Source of the DNA: JAVBLV01 sp031553195
Lineage (GTDB): Bacteria > Bacteroidota > Bacteroidia > Bacteroidales > P3
Assembly: GCA_031553195.1 (NCBI GenBank)
Contig: JAVBLV010000004.1
Span: 1-64,000 of the forward strand
DNA: 64,000 nt
Reading direction: 5' to 3'
Within the stretch, counting starts at the first letter, position 1. Every line of letters begins with the position of its first letter. The notes under the pieces are model-generated. The model saw only the letters and a list, made by a program, of their open reading frames with translations. It had not been told where the DNA came from and did no database searches. Shown here one piece after another: positions 18,705 through 29,000 of this stretch. Position numbers and translations under genes: made by a program.

Positions 18705-19973
18705 ATGGGATATTATTTCACCTCAGAATCGGTATCGGAAGGACATCCGGATAAAGTTGCCGATCAAATATCAGATGCTCTTTTGGATGAATTTCTAAAA
18801 AATGATCCTGAATCGAAAGTCGCCTGTGAAACGCTTGTTACTACAGGGTTAGCCGTAGTGAGCGGCGAAGTAAAAACCAATGGCTACGTAGATGTGCAAT
18901 CGATTGTGCGCGGCGTAATAGAACGTATTGGATACACAAAGGGAGAATATATGTTCGAAAGTAAATCTTGCGGAGTATTGTCTGCCATTCATGAACAATC
19001 ATCGGATATTAATCAGGGAGTCGAACGCAAAAAACCTGAGGAACAAGGAGCCGGGGATCAAGGAATGATGTTTGGTTATGCATGTAAAGAAACAGATGAT
19101 TATATGCCTTTGCCGCTCATATTGGCGCACATGTTTTTACATTTACTAGCCGAAATACGCCGCGAAGGAAAGCAGATGACTTATCTTCGCCCCGACGCCA
19201 AATCGCAAATTACATTGGAATATGATGATAACAACCAACCTAAAAGAGTGGACACTATCGTTATTTCTACGCAACACGATGATTTCGATACGGAAACCAA
19301 TATGCTGAAAAAAATCAAAGAAGACGTTCAGGATATCTTGATTCCGAGATTATTGGCAAAACTTCCGGAACGTACAAAAGTTTTATTCGACAAAAAATAT
19401 AAACTTTTTGTAAACCCAACAGGTAAGTTTGTAATTGGAGGCCCTCATGGCGATACCGGATTAACGGGAAGAAAAATCATTGTCGATACTTATGGCGGAA
19501 GGGGCGCTCATGGAGGCGGGGCCTTTTCAGGAAAAGATTCTTCTAAGGTAGACCGTTCGGCAGCCTATGCCATGCGTCATATTGCAAAAAATATGGTAGC
19601 CGCCGATCTTTGTGACGAAGTATTGGTACAGGTAGCCTACGCTATTGGCATAGCCCAACCTGTGGGTTTATATGTAAATACTTACGGAACGGCAAAAGTG
19701 AAAGATGCTAAAGGGAAAATATTGTCCGACGGAGAAATTGCTAAAAAGATTCTTTCTATCTTCGATCTCCGGCCTTACAGTATTGTTGAACGTTTCGGAT
19801 TAAAACATCCTATCTTCTCTCCTACTGCCGCTTACGGCCATTTTGGAAGGACTCCTTATACCCAAAATGTAAAATTAAATTATGGCGGAAAGCCTTCCAC
19901 AAAACGGGTAGAATTTTATGCATGGGAAAAATTAGATTATGTGACGACCATTAAAAAAGAGTTCAAGATTTAA
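18705..19973 (+). CDS. metK: S-adenosylmethionine synthase
   Basis: MetK makes S-adenosylmethionine from methionine and ATP. Family blocks are all present: SEGHPDKVADQISDALLD at the N-terminus, GAGDQGMMFGYAC near residue 115, and GGAFSGKDSSKVDRSAAY near residue 270. The 422 residues fit Bacteroidota MetK, which is a little longer than the E. coli enzyme. It is monocistronic and read from its own strong promoter. It supplies the cofactor for ThiC, for the radical-SAM maturase at 55.7 kb and for the element's methyltransferase. Confidence 0.98.
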   Translation: MGYYFTSESVSEGHPDKVADQISDALLDEFLKNDPESKVACETLVTTGLAVVSGEVKTNGYVDVQSIVRGVIERIGYTKGEYMFESKSCGVLSAIHEQSSDINQGVERKKPEEQGAGDQGMMFGYACKETDDYMPLPLILAHMFLHLLAEIRREGKQMTYLRPDAKSQITLEYDDNNQPKRVDTIVISTQHDDFDTETNMLKKIKEDVQDILIPRLLAKLPERTKVLFDKKYKLFVNPTGKFVIGGPHGDTGLTGRKIIVDTYGGRGAHGGGAFSGKDSSKVDRSAAYAMRHIAKNMVAADLCDEVLVQVAYAIGIAQPVGLYVNTYGTAKVKDAKGKILSDGEIAKKILSIFDLRPYSIVERFGLKHPIFSPTAAYGHFGRTPYTQNVKLNYGGKPSTKRVEFYAWEKLDYVTTIKKEFKI

Positions 19974-20219
19974 TTATTCTTAAATGGTTATATCCATATG
20001 AGGCATGGAGCGACAAAAGATTGTTATTCCATGCCTTTATGTTTTTACACAGGGTTTGCCAATTGATAATATTTTGATAAAACTAGAATAGCGATAGCTT
20101 TTTGATTATTACCGTTTTTGATAAAATATGGATAAATCAAATTTCAGAATATCGCCATTGACAAAATAGTTAAAAATATACTATTTTTTAATTGAAGAAC
20201 TTTTTATCCGAATTATTTG

Positions 20220-20227
20220 TATCTTTG
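20220..20227 (+). promoter_or_regulatory. Candidate -7 element upstream of the outer-membrane protein pair
   Basis: TATCTTTG at 20220-20227 fits TAnnTTTG, about 225 bases before the first barrel gene. A related CATCTTTG lies nearer at about 20385. Which is used cannot be decided. Confidence 0.35.
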
Positions 20228-20453
20228 ATTGGATGTTTTAATATACATTGCATAAACAATATAAAGAAAGGAGTATATTCATAAGATTGTATTCCATTTA
20301 TTTACAAACTTAAATAAAATGATTTTCCCGATTTTAGACATCGCCAATTAAAGATTTTTGAAAATATCTGTGGATTTCAGTGACCATCTTTGCAGACTAA
20401 AAATTATTCTATATCAATAATCTTTTTTATATTCACCAACTAATACAAAAGAA

Positions 20454-21254
20454 ATGAAAAAAACATTTATTTTTATGATGCTAGGAATGCTGGGAACGGG
20501 ATTTGCCCAGGCTCAATACCAGCCGGAAAAAAGTAAATTTTCCATAGAAATGCAATTTGCTCCTTTTGGAGCGCAACCTTTTTCGAATATGGGGCTTAAA
20601 GGGCGATATTTCTTTAACGAAAAATTGGCTCTCCGGTTAAATTTAGATTATGCTACGTTAAATAATAAAAACACCACTCCAATAAGCGAAAACACTTCTT
20701 ACTCTACTAAAAAAGGGGAAATTACCTACGAAAATTCTTTCTCTTCTTTTGCAGTCGTACCTGGCATTGAATATCATTTTATCAATTGGGAACGTTTATC
20801 GGTTTATGCCGGTGGCGAATTATTATACGGAATGCAATTCGCCAGTTCCAATTATGATGAAGAATATCAGACATATAATAATAATAATGTGCCCAGTAAA
20901 TATTATTATCACCGGACAACGGATGTGTCCGGTGCCATCGCATCTCCTTCCGGATATCATTACGAAACCCCCGGTATATATAATCGTTGTGGTACCGTTT
21001 TTGGCGGCAGACTATTCACTGGCATTGATTTCTATATTTACAAAGGTCTATATCTTGGAGCCGAATTAGGCTTAGATTATACGTATACTTCCTATGGCAA
21101 GGCCTCTATGAAAGATGTAATGGACGAAACCTATACAATGGGAACGCCGCCTTCTCATAAAGAAGTAGAAGTTAATTATGACAAAGGATCTTCTTCTTCC
21201 GGAGAGTTTAATATTCGTTGCGAACCGAAAATTCGTTTCGGATGGAGATTTTAG
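20454..21254 (+). CDS. Outer-membrane beta-barrel protein (paralog 1)
   Basis: 266 residues with a clear signal peptide (MKKTFIFMMLGMLGTGFAQA). Repeated amphipathic strands follow (FSIEMQFAPFGAQPFSNMG, KLALRLNLDYATL), and the protein ends in Phe (PKIRFGWRF), the usual outer-membrane assembly signature. It is probably an eight-stranded OmpA/OprF-like barrel without a C-terminal peptidoglycan domain. It is followed 36 bases later by a close paralog. Confidence 0.75.
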   Translation: MKKTFIFMMLGMLGTGFAQAQYQPEKSKFSIEMQFAPFGAQPFSNMGLKGRYFFNEKLALRLNLDYATLNNKNTTPISENTSYSTKKGEITYENSFSSFAVVPGIEYHFINWERLSVYAGGELLYGMQFASSNYDEEYQTYNNNNVPSKYYYHRTTDVSGAIASPSGYHYETPGIYNRCGTVFGGRLFTGIDFYIYKGLYLGAELGLDYTYTSYGKASMKDVMDETYTMGTPPSHKEVEVNYDKGSSSSGEFNIRCEPKIRFGWRF

Positions 21255-21290
21255 TTCTTTAAAATCTATCCATATATATAACAAAGCAAA

Positions 21291-21935
21291 ATGAAAAGAA
21301 TATTTCTTTCCATACTATTTTGGGTTTCATTTTTGGGGATCTCCAAAGCGCAATATCTTCCTGAGAAAAATAATTTCTTGATCGAGTTGCAATTGGCTCC
21401 TTTCGGGGAACAACCCTTTTCAACAATGGGGCTTCAAGGACGCTACTTTCTTAATGAAAAGTTAGCGCTTCGTTTAAGTTTTGATTTCAAAACAAACCAT
21501 GATGAAGTAACAACTCCAATATATTCAGATATAACCGGTACAATCAAAAAGGGAGAAACTAATTTTGAATCTATGTCTACCTATTTTGCTATTTCCCCCG
21601 GTATTGAATATCACTTTAGAAACAACGATCGTTTATCAATTTATGCGGGAGGCGGATTATTGTATGGTATGCAGTTTGCTAATTCATATACTTTCGAAAG
21701 TGAAGTGCGGAGTCATTCTAATGAGTATTACCGTTTTTATTCTTATCAAACGGTAGATGCTTCGGGAGCTATTATTAACCCTGAGAATGGTCAAATAACC
21801 GATTATTCGGGAACTTCTTTGGGCGTTGTACTAATGACAGGTATTGATTTTTATTTGTACAAAGGGCTGTATGTTGGCGCTGAATTGGGATTAGGCTACA
21901 TATATTCTTTTTCGGGAAATAAAATTTGGAGTTGA
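21291..21935 (+). pseudogene. Outer-membrane beta-barrel protein (paralog 2), 3'-truncated
   Basis: 214 residues very similar to the preceding gene from the signal peptide through GLYVGAELGLGYIYSF. Where paralog 1 continues for 50 more residues and ends in PKIRFGWRF, this one ends abruptly in SGNKIWS. The closing beta strands and the terminal Phe are missing, so it probably cannot assemble. The loss occurs 225 bases before the recombinase gene, suggesting that the element's insertion cut the gene at about 21910-21935. The missing tail was not found elsewhere in the window. Confidence 0.6.
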
Positions 21936-22107
21936 AACAAAGAAATTAAAAACGTAATAGCTTGAAAAACAGAATATTTTTATTTGTAAACCATTGAATG
22001 GAGTGCAAGAAAAGATAAAGTTGAATTAGCAAACCGTTAACAGACTGATTTTTTTGAAATGAAAATTTAGAATGCAGTATTTCAATTGATTGTATCGTTT
22101 TTCACTT

Positions 22108-22154
22108 TGTGGTTTGAGAATTTAAAAGTAATTTTATTAATCTCAAAAACCACA
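22108..22154. repeat. Inverted repeat just before the recombinase gene
   Basis: TGTGGTTTGAGA at 22108-22119 pairs with TCTCAAAAACCACA at 22141-22154 (two extra A's in the right arm). It ends six bases before the recombinase start, so it may be a recombinase or excisionase arm site, or an autoregulatory operator. Confidence 0.5.
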
Positions 22155-22159
22155 AGAAA

Positions 22160-23407
22160 ATGGGAACAAAAAGAAGCACATTCGCCTTGTTTTTCTACAT
22201 CAACAGAAAGCGTCAAGACAAGGAAAAACGTTGTCCGGTGTATTTACGTATTAGTGTAAACGGTACTCAAACCGCTGTCAGTATTAAACGTAGTATTTTA
22301 CCCAAAAACTGGGATGAACATGGATTCCCTAAAGGGAAATCAGATGAATCTAAAGACCTGACCAATTACATCAGTATTTTGCGTAACAAACTTTTTACCA
22401 TTCAGGAAGAACTGGTATCAAAAGAAAACTTTATCACTGCCGATATGTTCCGTAGGGCTTTATTTGGTACGGAAACAGACAAAAGTGTTACCTTAATGGA
22501 AATGTTTAAAGAACGTATCGAAAAAGAAGATACACTGTTCAAACTCCAAAAGAAAACAAAAGGGGAATACGAAAGATTTTATTATTGTTCCAAGTATTTG
22601 AAACAGTACTTGAAGAAAACGTACAATATAGAAGATATTTCCATTAGAAAAGTAGACAGGAAATTTGTTGATGGTTTTGTTGGTTTTATGGAATTACGCC
22701 CAAGTATTTGCCATAACTACAGAATGTTTTTACTCCAAAAGTTTAAATCTGTTCTTGAGACAGCTATCAGGAATGAATTGATTGGACACAATCCCTTTTA
22801 TGGTGTTTCTCTCGCTTTAAACAAAGACGGGAAACGGAATTACCTGACAGAGGATGAATTGCAGTTGCTGCTTACTACGGAATTGAAGTATCAACCCTAT
22901 GCCGAAGAACGAGACATATTTTGCTTTTCGGTATTTACAGGTTTAGCCAATATAGATGTACAAAATTTGATTCGTGGCGAACTTCATAAGGTAGAAGGGC
23001 AATGGTGGATACGTTCATATCGCCATAAAACAGACGTGCTTTCAATTATTCCCCTACTTCCGCAAGCCGAACGGATTATCCGTAAGTACAATCCCGATTT
23101 TGAGAATTTGCCAAATGATGCCAAATTGTTTTCTATCTGTGAAGTTAATATGAGGAATCTGTATTTAAAGAAAATCGGGAAATTATGTAATATCAGCAAG
23201 CGATTAACGACACATGTCGCCAGACATACTTTCGCCACAACAATTACCCTTAGTCATGATGTTCCGTTGGAAACTGTGAGCAAAATGCTTGGACACAAAA
23301 GCCTTGAAATGACCCAGCATTATGCTAAAATCTTAGATAAAAAGATAGGTAGGGATATGGAAACATTGACCTCCAAAATATCGGGGGCTTATCAATTACC
23401 GGTATAA
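22160..23407 (+). CDS. Tyrosine recombinase / integrase (IntDOT-like)
   Basis: 415 residues with the Bacteroidota integrase layout: arm-type N-terminal domain (about 1-110), SAM-like core-binding domain (about 110-215) and catalytic domain. Catalytic residues are visible as HVARHTF (HxxR), GHKSL (His) and TQHYAKI (Tyr nucleophile), with a Lys in the beta-hairpin (HKTDV). Box I reads FTGLANIDVQNL, with Ala where most family members have the first catalytic Arg. IntDOT-type integrases of Bacteroides conjugative transposons share this loss. It is the only plus-strand gene of the element and marks its left edge. Confidence 0.93.
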   Translation: MGTKRSTFALFFYINRKRQDKEKRCPVYLRISVNGTQTAVSIKRSILPKNWDEHGFPKGKSDESKDLTNYISILRNKLFTIQEELVSKENFITADMFRRALFGTETDKSVTLMEMFKERIEKEDTLFKLQKKTKGEYERFYYCSKYLKQYLKKTYNIEDISIRKVDRKFVDGFVGFMELRPSICHNYRMFLLQKFKSVLETAIRNELIGHNPFYGVSLALNKDGKRNYLTEDELQLLLTTELKYQPYAEERDIFCFSVFTGLANIDVQNLIRGELHKVEGQWWIRSYRHKTDVLSIIPLLPQAERIIRKYNPDFENLPNDAKLFSICEVNMRNLYLKKIGKLCNISKRLTTHVARHTFATTITLSHDVPLETVSKMLGHKSLEMTQHYAKILDKKIGRDMETLTSKISGAYQLPV

Positions 23408-23462
23408 GTTTAAAACAGAGGAACGGTTTAAAATCTTAAATTGTAAGCCGTTCCTGTTTTTA

Positions 23463-23744
23463 TCAATTTTCGGATTTATCAATATCCAGTATCATATCTA
23501 ATATGGAGCCTTTCAGTTCAAATTTTCCCTCTGCAAAACCTGATATTTCACTGGCAATAGATTCATCAGTATAAACTTCTTTTATATCAGCTTGGAAAGT
23601 ATATAATTCAGAAGCATTTTCCCCTAAAAGAACCATGAACCCTTGAAATATTTTCTCTGCAGTTTCTTTTTTGTCGAAAATAAGGCTTGTCAGATATTTT
23701 CCCTTATAGAATACGGTTATTTCTGCTACAGTTTCTATTTTCAT
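23463..23744 (-). CDS. Small hypothetical protein of the element
   Basis: 93 residues, acidic, with predicted alternating strands (VAEITVFYKGKYLTSLIFD) and helices. I do not recognise a family. It is the last gene of the leftward set and converges on the recombinase gene. A strong hairpin at 23795-23846 separates it from the gene before it, so it may have its own promoter. Confidence 0.6.
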   Translation of the reverse strand: MKIETVAEITVFYKGKYLTSLIFDKKETAEKIFQGFMVLLGENASELYTFQADIKEVYTDESIASEISGFAEGKFELKGSILDMILDIDKSEN

Positions 23745-23794
23745 GTGTAGTCAAGTATTTGAATTTGAAATCAAAGGTATGTAAAAATTTGCAA

Positions 23795-23846
23795 AAAAGA
23801 AAATGGCTCACAATGTGAAGTTTCACATTGTGAGCCATTTTCTTTT
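23795..23846. terminator. Perfect 25-bp inverted repeat, bidirectional terminator
   Basis: Arms 23795-23819 and 23822-23846 are exact reverse complements separated by two bases. A-tracts on one side and T-tracts on the other would give a U-run in both directions. It lies between two small leftward genes and could end most transcription from the element's long leftward operon. Confidence 0.75.
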
Positions 23847-23858
23847 CAAAAGATTACG

Positions 23859-24107
23859 CTACGCCTTTCCGGTACTCAGGAAATCTTCTAATTTTTCGAT
23901 TTGTTCAGATGTTGGAGACATATCGCTTAGTAAGGACAATACACTGCAAAATTCTCCTTTTGCAGTGTCGAACATTTCAGATTGTGTAGCTGTAATCATC
24001 AAGCCGATTAAATCATCCCGCAAACGGATGAGATTTTCTAATGAGTTGATTGGGTTAAGAATAATTGCCCAACTTTGACCGTCTTTGGTCGAAATTTTTT
24101 GAATCAT
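23859..24107 (-). CDS. Small hypothetical protein of the element
   Basis: 82 residues, mostly helical, starting IQKISTKDGQSWAIILNP. No family recognised. Its ATG overlaps the end of a 15-bp direct repeat (24109-24123). It is followed at once by the perfect terminator-like palindrome. It might be a small regulator, but nothing in the sequence proves this. Confidence 0.55.
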   Translation of the reverse strand: MIQKISTKDGQSWAIILNPINSLENLIRLRDDLIGLMITATQSEMFDTAKGEFCSVLSLLSDMSPTSEQIEKLEDFLSTGKA

Positions 24108-24108
24108 A

Positions 24109-24242
24109 ATACTGTATTTAGGATAAATAAAAAGCCCGCCTTAGGTGTCCTGCGTTACAGTATAACGCCGTGCCCTTTCGGGAACCACCACCATAGCGAG
24201 CCGATCGTTGAAATCATCTTCATATTTATACTGTATTTAGGA
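24109..24242 (-). repeat. Direct repeats flanking a G+C-richer, possibly structured segment
   Basis: ATACTGTATTTAGGA occurs at 24109-24123 and again at 24228-24242. The 104 bases between are richer in G+C than their surroundings and contain local inverted pairs. The segment fills the gap between the RadA-like gene and the 82-residue gene. It could be a leader RNA, a small RNA or a site-specific insertion. Confidence 0.5.
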
Positions 24243-24283
24243 AATGCAAAAGTAAGACTTTTAAGGGAATCATTCAAAAGTAT

Positions 24284-26062
24284 TTACCACACCTCCATTT
24301 CCCCGCTTTTTCCAAAACGGTTCTTATGGCCAATGGTCGAAGCAATGCCATTTTCAACACAAATCACCACATCCACATCATGTTCGTATTCTTGCGAGCC
24401 TTTGAACTTTCCGTCTTTGGTACATTGGAGTATTTCAATTAAAATTTTGTTGGGATATTGTTTTTTAAACTTGTTTAAATCGGCAGCACTCAGGTTAAAA
24501 GCATTGACGCTGTCGATAAAAACGACATCAATCCCATTCATATTTTTGGGCAGGTGGTTGGATACGATAATATTGGGATGATATGCATGTAATCGGGTAA
24601 GTTTTTCTTTAAACGTATGGTTAATCCCCTCTTCAATAGTGGCAAACAACACTTTTTTATTAAACTTTTCAGCCAAGTATTTGGCAAAGAGAATGCAAAA
24701 AGTGGTTTTGCCACTTCCCGGCATTCCGTAGACCATTGCAGAGAAATTAATACTCGGATTTCCTATCAGTTCTTTAAATTTTCCGTCAAAGTTCAAGGTT
24801 TGGAATTCCATTTTGACAATGTCAGTACTCAATAATATAGTGTTTTGGGTTCCGCTTAAAGTAGCCGGCTTGGGTTTGCCATTGATGGCGTTCCCTACTA
24901 CATTGGCAATTAGATTAGAAGCCGTAGCAGCCAAAAAAGCACCTACGTTTCCTAATCCCTCTTTAACCCCTACCAGACCCATCAATCCGTTCAACTCCTG
25001 TTCGGAAATAATTAAATCACTTTCCTTATCTAAATAGTGTTCGAGCGTATCGTAAATATTGGCAATGGCTTTGCTGTAAGCCGGGTCTTTTTGAAGTTGT
25101 TCCATTTGTTTTTCTAAGGCACAAAGTAAGTCCTCTGCTTTTTTAGCTTTTACTTCTTCATCCTGCACACCCAACAAAGCGATAAATCGCTTGATTAATT
25201 TCACGGCAGGATGAACCGCCCAACTATCAACAATCCCCTTATATTTTGTATATCTTTCAGGTTCAATAGTTATTAAAATCGTGTAGCCCATTGTTTTGTA
25301 ACATCTCAACATTTCGTCCTGAATATTCATAATAATATCCGCATGTTCGGATTTCTTACTAATAACTTTCTCTACGATTGCCTTTTGCAGGGATTTAAGA
25401 AAAGCAATAATTTCTGCCTTTCTTTTCTTTTTCCCGTTCATATTGATATACCGCTTGATAAAAGCTACATCAGGGGGTAATTTGGCTACAGATGTAGCAG
25501 GACGTGTTAAGAACATCGTACCTTGCTCAATGGCTTTGACTATTTCATGCTGTTGGTATTGCCAGAAATTCCCCTTACCGTTTCCGGTAACGCTATACAG
25601 CGGGTTTCCATCTGATGTATAGGAAATATCCCGAATATTCTCTTTGATTAGGGTTATTCCATCATTATCAAACCAATAAAGATTTTGCCCAATATTAAAT
25701 TTGGTTTTCTGCTTTTTTGTCGGTTTTTCCTTTTTAGCCTTTGTCTTCTCAGGTTTCTTTTCTTTGAATTTCGGAATATCGGAAATCCGTTTCATTACCT
25801 TATCAGGGTCAAATGGAACAAGCTCTTCGGTTTCCTTGCTTGTTACAATTTCTCCATTGTCTGACACTTCGATTCCTTTCTTTTTCAACTGACTATTGAG
25901 CAATTCCGCAAACTTATCTATCAGTTTTTTAATGTCTTCATCATCATTATAAAACTCTATGGTATCCTCTACAAACTTAAATTCTTTCTCTTTCAAAAGT
26001 TTGGGTAGCAGTTTTTGGTCTAATTGGGGATATACCTGAAAAATATTGTCTTTTGTAATCAT
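24284..26062 (-). CDS. RadA/RecA-like ATPase with a long novel N-terminus
   Basis: 592 residues. The last 160 or so form a RecA-fold ATPase: Walker A GMPGSGKTT near residue 446, LFATIEEG, Walker B GIDVVFIDS, and KNRFG within the last 15 residues. KNRFG is the RadA/Sms hallmark. RadA normally has an N-terminal zinc finger and a C-terminal Lon-like domain, and both are absent. Instead residues 1-130 are highly charged, a Lys-rich linker lies at about 97-120, and a helical middle contains a Gly/Ala-rich hydrophobic stretch near residue 375 (GNVGAFLAATASNLIANVVG). It may act in replication, recombination or DNA packaging; the choice is open. It starts nine bases after the giant helicase gene ends. 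Confidence 0.75.
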   Translation of the reverse strand: MITKDNIFQVYPQLDQKLLPKLLKEKEFKFVEDTIEFYNDDEDIKKLIDKFAELLNSQLKKKGIEVSDNGEIVTSKETEELVPFDPDKVMKRISDIPKFKEKKPEKTKAKKEKPTKKQKTKFNIGQNLYWFDNDGITLIKENIRDISYTSDGNPLYSVTGNGKGNFWQYQQHEIVKAIEQGTMFLTRPATSVAKLPPDVAFIKRYINMNGKKKRKAEIIAFLKSLQKAIVEKVISKKSEHADIIMNIQDEMLRCYKTMGYTILITIEPERYTKYKGIVDSWAVHPAVKLIKRFIALLGVQDEEVKAKKAEDLLCALEKQMEQLQKDPAYSKAIANIYDTLEHYLDKESDLIISEQELNGLMGLVGVKEGLGNVGAFLAATASNLIANVVGNAINGKPKPATLSGTQNTILLSTDIVKMEFQTLNFDGKFKELIGNPSINFSAMVYGMPGSGKTTFCILFAKYLAEKFNKKVLFATIEEGINHTFKEKLTRLHAYHPNIIVSNHLPKNMNGIDVVFIDSVNAFNLSAADLNKFKKQYPNKILIEILQCTKDGKFKGSQEYEHDVDVVICVENGIASTIGHKNRFGKSGEMEVW

Positions 26063-26070
26063 GGTTGGGT

Positions 26071-29000
26071 TTATTTTAATAGTTCCAGTAATTTGATTTT
26101 TGCAATGGCTTTTAGTTTGGCTATTTTTAATTGTCTTTCCCTATCGGTATTGGGTATGGTGGTTGTAGAAGTTTGATTTTGATTGTACATTTTGGCGACT
26201 TCATTGGCAAGCCATTCCACTACATCGGCTTCGCTACGTTTAAAGGTATGCTTATACTCTATCCATTGCGAGGGTTGGATGTGTTCCTTTTCCAATAAAT
26301 ATTTGACTTCCACCTTTTCATTACCGATAGCGGTAGCGTTGGTAAAATTATCCGTTCGGGTTTTTACTTCTTCTACCAACCCTGCCAAAATTTTTGCACG
26401 TTCTAAAGTACTATTTATTGGGTAATGTTGCTTTAACAACGCCAAGCTCGGCATAACATCGACAGCTCCCAAGCCCTGCAACCCATTGGTTTGGTCTTTT
26501 ATTATGGCGAACAGTTTTACTTCCAATTCAACCAATTTGGGAAATATGTGTTCCTGAAGCAAAGGTTCCTGTTCCAATTCCTTTTGGATGAGTTGTATTT
26601 GATTTTCGTAAAGGGCTACCGTACAGTTCGACACCTGATGTATCGCTTTAGCCATAGCAACGATATTTTTTTCGCTTACATCCCCCGACCATGAACTGCC
26701 GACTTTTTGAAATCCCCCCTGATTGTCGATATATTGTAAAATATCAGGATTTTTGATAATCATATCAAAGCGTTGCACTGAAAGCGAAGAAGTCGTGATT
26801 TTATACCCGTCACGCATTTTAATAAAACATAATCCGTTGTCGGTAGCTACCATTCTTCCGCTTTCCAAGTTTTGTAACACCTTTATGGCTTTGATAAGCG
26901 GTACGCTTACTTTTGATACCACATAAGTACCGGCTTTATCCCACGATTCGGGCAAAAGAATACCCTTTTTGACCCCACCATCAGAAGTCGTAAAATTGAT
27001 GAGTTTGCATTTCTCTTCCAAATGACCATAGGCTTGTAATAAATTCCCTGTATAGATATAGCGTTTTCCCCTATTTTGTATTTTGTCTTTGATAAGTTCA
27101 TCCCAGTTATCCACCATTTGCTGCTTTTCTCCTCGATTCATTCCATAGGAAGCACTCATGATACGTTCCAATAATACGCCTTGTTCCCCTGAAAGCACAA
27201 ATTCAAAATATTTGGAAGAATTGGCAACGGCAAATCTTGCTACAATAGCACTTGGAGCAAAAGGATTGGGCTTTTGGAAATTGATTTTAAAGCCTAAGAA
27301 TACGGTGGGAACTTTAATGGGACTGCTTTCTCCAAAATCATAAGAAGGATAGTAAACTCCTTGCCCGATGCGGAAAAATTTCAGCATCTGCCCTACATAG
27401 CCACTTTGGGCTTCTATTTTTTTTCGGGCTACGTCTATGGATTCCTGTTTAGCTTCTTCAATTACTTTGAGACGGTCTTGGTAATAAATTTTCTTTTGGT
27501 CTTCATTGGGCAAGACTTGGTATTTCTTTTCGGCAGTGATATTTTGAATAGCTTTTTCGGCTCGTTGTTCGACATCCTGTAATGCTGCGGTTTTACGGAC
27601 TTCAATATATTCGCTTAATTGGGTTACCAGTTCCTCAGCTATATCATCGGCGGTGTTGCCTGCCAAAGATTCGGTAATGATGTTATCCAGTTCCTGTTTA
27701 CGGAATGGCTTTTTGAGAATGTTGACCTCACATTTTTCCAAATAGGTATTACCCCCGAACGATTTAGCTCCGCCCTTGCCTGCAATTTTCAAACTGCGGT
27801 CTAAGGTTTTGGCTTGTAAATCCATCGTTTCTACTTCTAAATCGTACTCATCAATTTGCAACAAATATGCTACATAGCTTTGATACCGCTCCACCATGTC
27901 ATCATAAAACTTCTGTTGGTCGGTAGTCGTCAATACTGCCACCCGTCCCGCCACCCGTGAAGCTGCATCTTCCAAATTCACCAATTTCTTTTTTTCTTCT
28001 TCTTTCTTATTCAATTCCAAGGGGTCTCCAATGGCTTCGTTGATGTCGGGATTATCTTTCAAATAATCCAATATCAATTTATCACCGTATTTATTGAGAA
28101 AATCATCATTCTTTAAAAGGGCTTGACTGTTCTTTTGGTTAGACGTCGTATTGGCATCCAATGATTTGAGTTTCTTCTGTAACATCATCGCCAAACGCTT
28201 TTCGGCAGGGATAGCAGAATTTACATAATCATAGATAGGTTTAAATACCTGTCCTGTGCGGTTTACCCGTCCCCGTTTTTGTACTTCGCGGTTGATGTCG
28301 AGTTCTGCCTGTAATACAATCATCACTCTTTGACGGATTTTGGATAAGGGAACTTTAGGCGTTACAATGGCATGAGCCGAAGCTCCGGTACTGCCCGATT
28401 GGTTGATGAGCAACACATCCACTTCGTTGTTGTTGAATTTACGGAACGCATCGTTGACCAATTCTTTTTTACGGGTACACACCATTGCCGTATGGGATTC
28501 CTTGTTTTTGAATTTGAGTTCCATTTTTCGTCCCGTTACTTCGGCAACACTATACCCTGCTTCGGTCAAAAGGAATTTGATGCGGTCAATGGGTGAAATG
28601 GAAATTCCGGTAGCAATATTCTCAATGACTTTGGCAATACGGAAATATTCTTCGCGAGCTTCATCGGGGAGTTCCGACAGTTCCAATTGCTTGTGTTTAC
28701 TTTCTCCGGCTTCGTTGATTTCGGAATAGCGTAATATGCCATTCAAACCACGCTTTAGCACTTCTGCAAAGTCAGCGTTGACAATGGCTCCGTCTTCAAT
28801 GGACAAACCGGTATCGGTTTCCATATTTTCCAAAAAAGAACCCATTGTAGACGAAAAAGCAATCACAGGCGCTTTGCCTTCTTGCAGGCGTTGAATGGCA
28901 CGTTGGGCGACTTCTTCGGCTTTGACTGAAAACAGCATTTGATTGATGACGTTGAACACTTTGGAAAAATAAGGTGTTGCCGAAACGCCTAACTCTTTGG

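Noticed and set aside
23463..24107. Toxin-antitoxin pair
   Set aside because: The two small genes are separated by a strong terminator and show no known toxin or antitoxin motif.
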